Source: Paenibacillus sp. FSL K6-3182 (GTDB lineage: Bacteria > Bacillota > Bacilli > Paenibacillales > Paenibacillaceae). Taken from it: a stretch of DNA of 64,000 nt. A program made the translations under genes and the position numbers. The stretch is taken from positions 572,001 to 636,000 of the forward strand of contig NZ_CP150265.1 of NCBI RefSeq assembly GCF_037976325.1, in the 5' to 3' direction. Every line of letters starts with the position of its first letter. Within the stretch, counting starts at the first letter, position 1. Below the pieces are notes generated by a model. The model had not been told where the DNA came from. It saw only the letters and a program-made list of their open reading frames with translations, and made no database searches. Below are positions 60,353 to 64,000 of the stretch, piece by piece.

Positions 60353-61798
60353 TTGCGCAAAAATATGTGGGTATACACACGTTTAGTTTTATTAATGCTT
60401 TTGCCATTGGCAGGCTATTTCGCGCTGCGAGGTTCGGAGCTTGATAAGAGCATTAACGCACCTCAAGAGCATTTTTATATCGTCAGTCTCGTAGCCATGA
60501 TCTCGCTGATCCTTGCTATTGCTGTAGGATTCGTCGCGATTACCCTTCGCAATATTAAGATTAGTTTTCTATCGTTATCTTATGTATCATTATCTGCATT
60601 GTTTGTTCTGCATGGCTTATCTACCCCTGGTTTTTTAACGCATCACTCAAGTACTGCAGGCAGCACTGCTCAGCTTAGCGTTATACTGGCCGTTGTATGG
60701 TTGTGGTTGTCCTCTATATCTGTAGATCGTCCTCTCATCAAATGGTTTGCGCAGTTGCAGCGAATGCTTTTGCCCTTATGGATATCCTTGCTTCTTGCCC
60801 TTTGCACCATCCTTTGGTTTTACCCGAATCTTATTCTATTTCTACATTTTAAGGATTTGCCAATGAAATGGGCCGCAAGCCTATTTACGATCGCTTTGAA
60901 TGGCTGGACAATATATCGGTATTTGCAAGCGTACATATCTTCTCGTTTTCCATTGCAGCTCGCCATCGTGTACAGCTCAGGCTGGATGATTATTGCACAG
61001 CTGATTATCGTGAGTGGCGAAGCTTGGAATATAAGCTGGTGGCTTTACCATTTCCTATTGCTTGCTTCGGTTATTGTTATGGTTTGGGGTATTGTGAATC
61101 AATATGTCAGCTCCAAATCCATTACAGCCTCTATTAAGCTGATGTTCCGCGCCAATCCGCGCGATTGGATTAACACCTATATGTCTTCAAGCGTTCGAGA
61201 GCTGGTGATGACAACGGAAGCACGTGATTCTTACACAGCAGGCCATAACTATCGGGTAGCCCTTTATGCTTTGAAGCTGGGAGAGGAGCTTTCACTCAGC
61301 TCAGCTGAATTAAGGGCGATTGCGCAAGGCGGATTAGTTCATGATGTCGGCAAATTGCGAATACCGGATACGATTTTGAACAAGCCAGGCAAGCTTACAC
61401 CTGAGGAACGTGAAATTATTGAGGTGCATCCTATATCGGGCTACGATTTGTGCAAAAGATTAGGTTTTATGCCGGAGGAGCTTTCTGTTATAAGGTCTCA
61501 TCATGAGAAGTGGGACGGCAGCGGCTATCCTGATCAGCTTGCAGGTGAACAGATACCGCTGCTTGCACGGGTCACTGCCGTAGCGGATGTTTATGATGCT
61601 TTGACCTCGTCACGTTCTTACCGAAAGGCGATGTCGCATGAGGCGGCTATGGAAATTATCCTAAAGGAGAGCGGGAGACATTTCGACCCCGTGTGCGTTC
61701 AGGCATGGGAGCGCCTTGTACGGGAGCAAACGAGCTTTTTCGAGGAAACCGTCCGCAACAGTCCGCATTTGAAGCTGGAGAAAAGGCTGATCAAATAA
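60353..61798 (+). CDS. membrane HD-GYP c-di-GMP phosphodiesterase
   Basis: The 481-residue protein has eight or so membrane helices in the first 265 residues and a cytoplasmic HD-GYP domain: GLVHDVGKLRIPDTILNKPG, EVHPISGYDL, IRSHHEKWDGSGYPDQLAG, ARVTAVADVYDALTSSRSYR. All HD-GYP metal and signature residues are present, so it should hydrolyse c-di-GMP. TTG 60353 follows AGGAGG; the upstream in-frame ATG lacks a ribosome binding site. It is the intact counterpart of the fragment at 53484-53621, though the two differ in sequence. Confidence 0.9.
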   Translation: MRKNMWVYTRLVLLMLLPLAGYFALRGSELDKSINAPQEHFYIVSLVAMISLILAIAVGFVAITLRNIKISFLSLSYVSLSALFVLHGLSTPGFLTHHSSTAGSTAQLSVILAVVWLWLSSISVDRPLIKWFAQLQRMLLPLWISLLLALCTILWFYPNLILFLHFKDLPMKWAASLFTIALNGWTIYRYLQAYISSRFPLQLAIVYSSGWMIIAQLIIVSGEAWNISWWLYHFLLLASVIVMVWGIVNQYVSSKSITASIKLMFRANPRDWINTYMSSSVRELVMTTEARDSYTAGHNYRVALYALKLGEELSLSSAELRAIAQGGLVHDVGKLRIPDTILNKPGKLTPEEREIIEVHPISGYDLCKRLGFMPEELSVIRSHHEKWDGSGYPDQLAGEQIPLLARVTAVADVYDALTSSRSYRKAMSHEAAMEIILKESGRHFDPVCVQAWERLVREQTSFFEETVRNSPHLKLEKRLIK

Positions 61799-61907
61799 AC
61801 GCATTTCCATTTGGTTCGCAGCAGTTGTACAATAAACGGGAAGCAGCTTGTTGTTGATTAATAAGCACAATAAGTGATTCCAATAACGGTTTGGGGGAAT
61901 ATTGAAC

Positions 61908-62903
61908 ATGACTTATTTAGCGGCTAATAATCGGTATGAGAGCATGAAGTATAACCGTGTCGGACGAAGCGGCTTAAAGCTGCCGGCAATTTCCTTAGGA
62001 TTGTGGCATAATTTCGGCGGCATTGACCGTCATGAGAATGGGCGTGCCATGGTACGCCGTGCATTTGATTTAGGCATTACGCACTTCGATCTTGCGAATA
62101 ACTATGGACCGCCTGCTGGCTCAGCAGAAGAAATGTTTGGCCAAATACTTAAACAAGATTTTGCAGCATATCGTGATGAGCTTATTATATCAACCAAAGC
62201 TGGCTACTATATGTGGGAAGGTCCTTATGGCGAATGGGGCTCACGCAAATATTTGGTTTCCAGCTTGGATCAGAGCCTAAAGCGGATGAACCTTGATTAT
62301 GTCGATATTTTTTATCACCATCGTCCAGATCCGGATACACCGCTTGAAGAAACAATGGGGGCTCTTGATCATATTGTGCGCCAAGGAAAAGCGCTGTATG
62401 TCGGCGTTTCGAATTACAATCCAGAGCAAACAGCTAAAGCGGCCGCTATTCTGAAGGATCTAGGTACGCCTTTCCTTATTCATCAGCCATCCTATTCGAT
62501 GTTCAATCGCTGGATCGAGAACGGCTTGCAGGATGTTTTGGACGAAGAAGGCATAGGCTCGATCGTATTTTCTCCGCTTGCTGGAGGCTTGCTGACGAAT
62601 CGTTATTTGAATGGTGTTCCTGCCGATTCACGCGCTGGAGGACCAAGTGTATTTCTGAAGGCAGATCATATTACAGACAGCACATTGAATAAGATTAAGC
62701 AGTTGAATGAGATTGCACAGCATCGTGGACAATCGCTTGCCCAAATGTCTCTTGCTTGGGTACTCCGAGGCGGAAGAGTGACTTCGGCTTTGATCGGAGC
62801 AAGTCGTGTCGAACAAATTGATGATAATGTTGCAGCACTACGCCGTCTAGATTTCAGCGACGAGGAGCTTAGCCGTATTGAAGCGGTGCTTGCAGCTGAA
62901 TAG
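61908..62903 (+). CDS. aldo/keto reductase (YghZ-like)
   Basis: A 331-residue TIM-barrel reductase. It contains FDLANNYGPPAGSAEEMFG (catalytic Asp and Tyr), the Lys in IISTKAGYYMW, YVDIFYHHRPD (His), and the NADPH-binding end SALIGASRVEQIDDNV. The motif pattern fits the YghZ/AKR14 branch, which reduces L-glyceraldehyde 3-phosphate and methylglyoxal-like aldehydes. ATG 61908 is nine bases after GGGGGA; TTG 61902 is too close. Monocistronic, with its own terminator. Confidence 0.88.
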   Translation: MTYLAANNRYESMKYNRVGRSGLKLPAISLGLWHNFGGIDRHENGRAMVRRAFDLGITHFDLANNYGPPAGSAEEMFGQILKQDFAAYRDELIISTKAGYYMWEGPYGEWGSRKYLVSSLDQSLKRMNLDYVDIFYHHRPDPDTPLEETMGALDHIVRQGKALYVGVSNYNPEQTAKAAAILKDLGTPFLIHQPSYSMFNRWIENGLQDVLDEEGIGSIVFSPLAGGLLTNRYLNGVPADSRAGGPSVFLKADHITDSTLNKIKQLNEIAQHRGQSLAQMSLAWVLRGGRVTSALIGASRVEQIDDNVAALRRLDFSDEELSRIEAVLAAE

Positions 62904-62923
62904 ATTTGTATAAATAGAATGAT

Positions 62924-62977
62924 ACGCTAGAGCAGCTAACCGCAGTGTTGCGGCATGCAGGCTCTAGCGTTTTTTTA
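62924..62977 (+). terminator. Rho-independent terminator
   Basis: ACGCTAGAGC and GCTCTAGCGT form a perfect 10-bp stem with an inner CCGCAGTGTTGCGG hairpin, followed by seven T. Confidence 0.93.
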
Positions 62978-63061
62978 TTATCCAAATAATAGTTGAAAGA
63001 GATATAATAGTGTCAAAGTCAGGCAGATTTGGCTCATGCGTAGCGGAAGGTGGAAGTGATT

Positions 63062-64000
63062 TTGAAAAAAATGTCGTTGCGTACAAAAGGATTAATCCTG
63101 ATTGTTCTCATTTCTTTCTTCCCATTGTTGATTGCTGGAGTGGGCAACTATTCTGCGGTCAAGGATGCGATGCTTAAATCCGAAATCGAGAAAACAAGCA
63201 GCATGCAAAACAAGCGTGCAAACGAATTAGCGTCATGGATGGCTATCCGCAAAGCGGAGGTTATTGTGATGAGCCGAACAGAGGTTGTCCGTTTTGGTAC
63301 AGATGAAGAGCGTCTTCATTATTTTGGACGTGAGCTTGTTCGTGGGGGCTTTATCTATCACTCGATTGGGTATATAGATGAATCGGGCATAAGCATGCGT
63401 ACCGATGGCATGAGACGGGATATGAGTATGGAGTCATTTTTTCAGGCTGCGATTACAGGCAGAGTGGTCATTACGGACCCTTTTAAGCCTTCTTTTTCTG
63501 ATGCTACGCAATCGTTTATTGTGGTGCCTGTATATGGAGGTACGAATGAAATCAAAGGAGTTGTGTATGCCTCTATTGCCATGGCTACACTTCGGCCATT
63601 CATTGAGTTCACAGGCGATCAAACGATTATACGCTTGTTCAATGATGAAGGCGGCATCATCTATAGCTCTGATAACCAAGAAATCATTAGCAAGGGCTTA
63701 TTTCATGAGAAGTCTTCCTTGTCTCCGATTGCGGAGAAAATGCTTGGCTCCTATGAGGGTGTTTCGAAAATTAACATAGCGGGAAGAGCGTACGCGGTTT
63801 TTCATACGAAGGTGAGTGAAACACCTTGGCGTTTTGCATTGCAAGAGCCAATGTCCAAGCTGGAAGAAGAGGTAAAGCCGATATTTTGGCGTATTTTCAC
63901 GACGATTGCTGTCTCGGAAGTGATCATTGTAATCTTTTTCTTTCTCTACTTCGAACGTATTGTGAAACGGTTAGAACGTATTTTGGGCGTGACGGAGCAG
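63062..64000 (+). CDS. membrane sensor protein, cut at the window end
   Basis: The visible 313 codons have a basic start, a first membrane helix (about residues 8-30), a Cache-like extracellular domain (LASWMAIRKAEVIVMSRTEV, IGYIDESGISMRTDG, YASIAMATLRPFIEFTGD) and a second membrane helix (about 280-302) followed by the start of a HAMP-like region. dCache-HAMP proteins are chemoreceptors, histidine kinases or cyclases; the deciding domain lies beyond the window. The start is TTG 63062, with AAGGTGG upstream; ATG 63071 is the alternative. Confidence 0.75.
   Translation, partial: MKKMSLRTKGLILIVLISFFPLLIAGVGNYSAVKDAMLKSEIEKTSSMQNKRANELASWMAIRKAEVIVMSRTEVVRFGTDEERLHYFGRELVRGGFIYHSIGYIDESGISMRTDGMRRDMSMESFFQAAITGRVVITDPFKPSFSDATQSFIVVPVYGGTNEIKGVVYASIAMATLRPFIEFTGDQTIIRLFNDEGGIIYSSDNQEIISKGLFHEKSSLSPIAEKMLGSYEGVSKINIAGRAYAVFHTKVSETPWRFALQEPMSKLEEEVKPIFWRIFTTIAVSEVIIVIFFFLYFERIVKRLERILGVTEQ

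Noticed and set aside
63001..63061. Sigma-D type promoter before the sensor gene
   Set aside because: TATAAT is visible at 63003-63008, but I could not find a matching sigma-D -35/-10 pair, so no claim is made.

Overview
The window looks like the chromosome of a low-to-mid GC, spore-forming, Gram-positive soil bacterium of the Paenibacillus type. The signs are three SLH repeats on a giant surface protein, a Spo0E-like phosphatase, YesM/YesN-type two-component genes beside a sugar ABC importer, a khtTU-like K+/H+ antiporter, CcpA-type cre sites, a Fur box, and many TTG/GTG starts behind strong Shine-Dalgarno sequences. I saw no tRNA, rRNA, CRISPR array or intact transposase.

Layout. 1-2.8 kb: a class I c-di-GMP riboswitch leader, a tiny ORF, and two surface proteins sharing a two-cysteine C-terminal domain. 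2.8-8 kb: a 1720-residue SLH protein on the minus strand. 8-10 kb: a catalytically degenerate alpha/beta hydrolase fused to a SARP-type regulator, then a Spo0E-like gene with an apparent ATT start. 10-15.4 kb: VanZ-like protein, acyltransferase, AraC regulator, MATE pump and an IF-3 paralogue. 15.6-20.7 kb: FdhF/YdeP-type molybdoenzyme, FdhD, and an ABC exporter behind a Fur box. 20.9-29.1 kb: YitT protein, Lrp regulator, threonine-aldolase-like enzyme, small proteins, an unusual winged-helix/GyrB-ATPase fusion, and a tryptophanyl-tRNA synthetase. 29.5-34 kb: a two-component system with an LanFEG/BcrAB-like ABC transporter. 34.2-36.3 kb: the khtTU antiporter genes.

37-53.3 kb is a carbohydrate-use island: GH88 unsaturated-uronyl hydrolase, two AraC regulators, a sugar isomerase-like protein, a LacI regulator facing an FAD oxidoreductase, a YesM/YesN pair, a secreted multidomain beta-helix protein (probable polysaccharide lyase), and an ABC importer (lipoprotein plus two permeases). 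The lyase-like gene and the importer operon share a 13-bp element at exactly the same distance from a TATACT -10 box. Each has cre-like sites just downstream, so I infer joint activation by the local YesN and repression by CcpA. The expected flow is extracellular cleavage, import of unsaturated oligosaccharides, and cytoplasmic hydrolysis by GH88.

53.3-64 kb: a remnant of an HD-GYP gene, an MFS transporter, a PAS-GGDEF diguanylate cyclase, deoC, an aldose-epimerase-like protein, a candidate small RNA, a membrane-anchored PpiC isomerase, a membrane HD-GYP phosphodiesterase, an aldo-keto reductase, and the start of a sensor or chemoreceptor cut by the window edge. With the riboswitch, the cyclase and the HD-GYP protein, c-di-GMP signalling recurs across the window.

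Most worth a second look: the winged-helix/GyrB-ATPase fusion (25096-26205), the pseudo-hydrolase/SARP fusion with 11-bp-period direct repeats in its promoter, the c-di-GMP leader, the matched promoter pair of the sugar island, and the orphan structured RNA near 58.8 kb. All family assignments come from reading the sequence; no database search was run.
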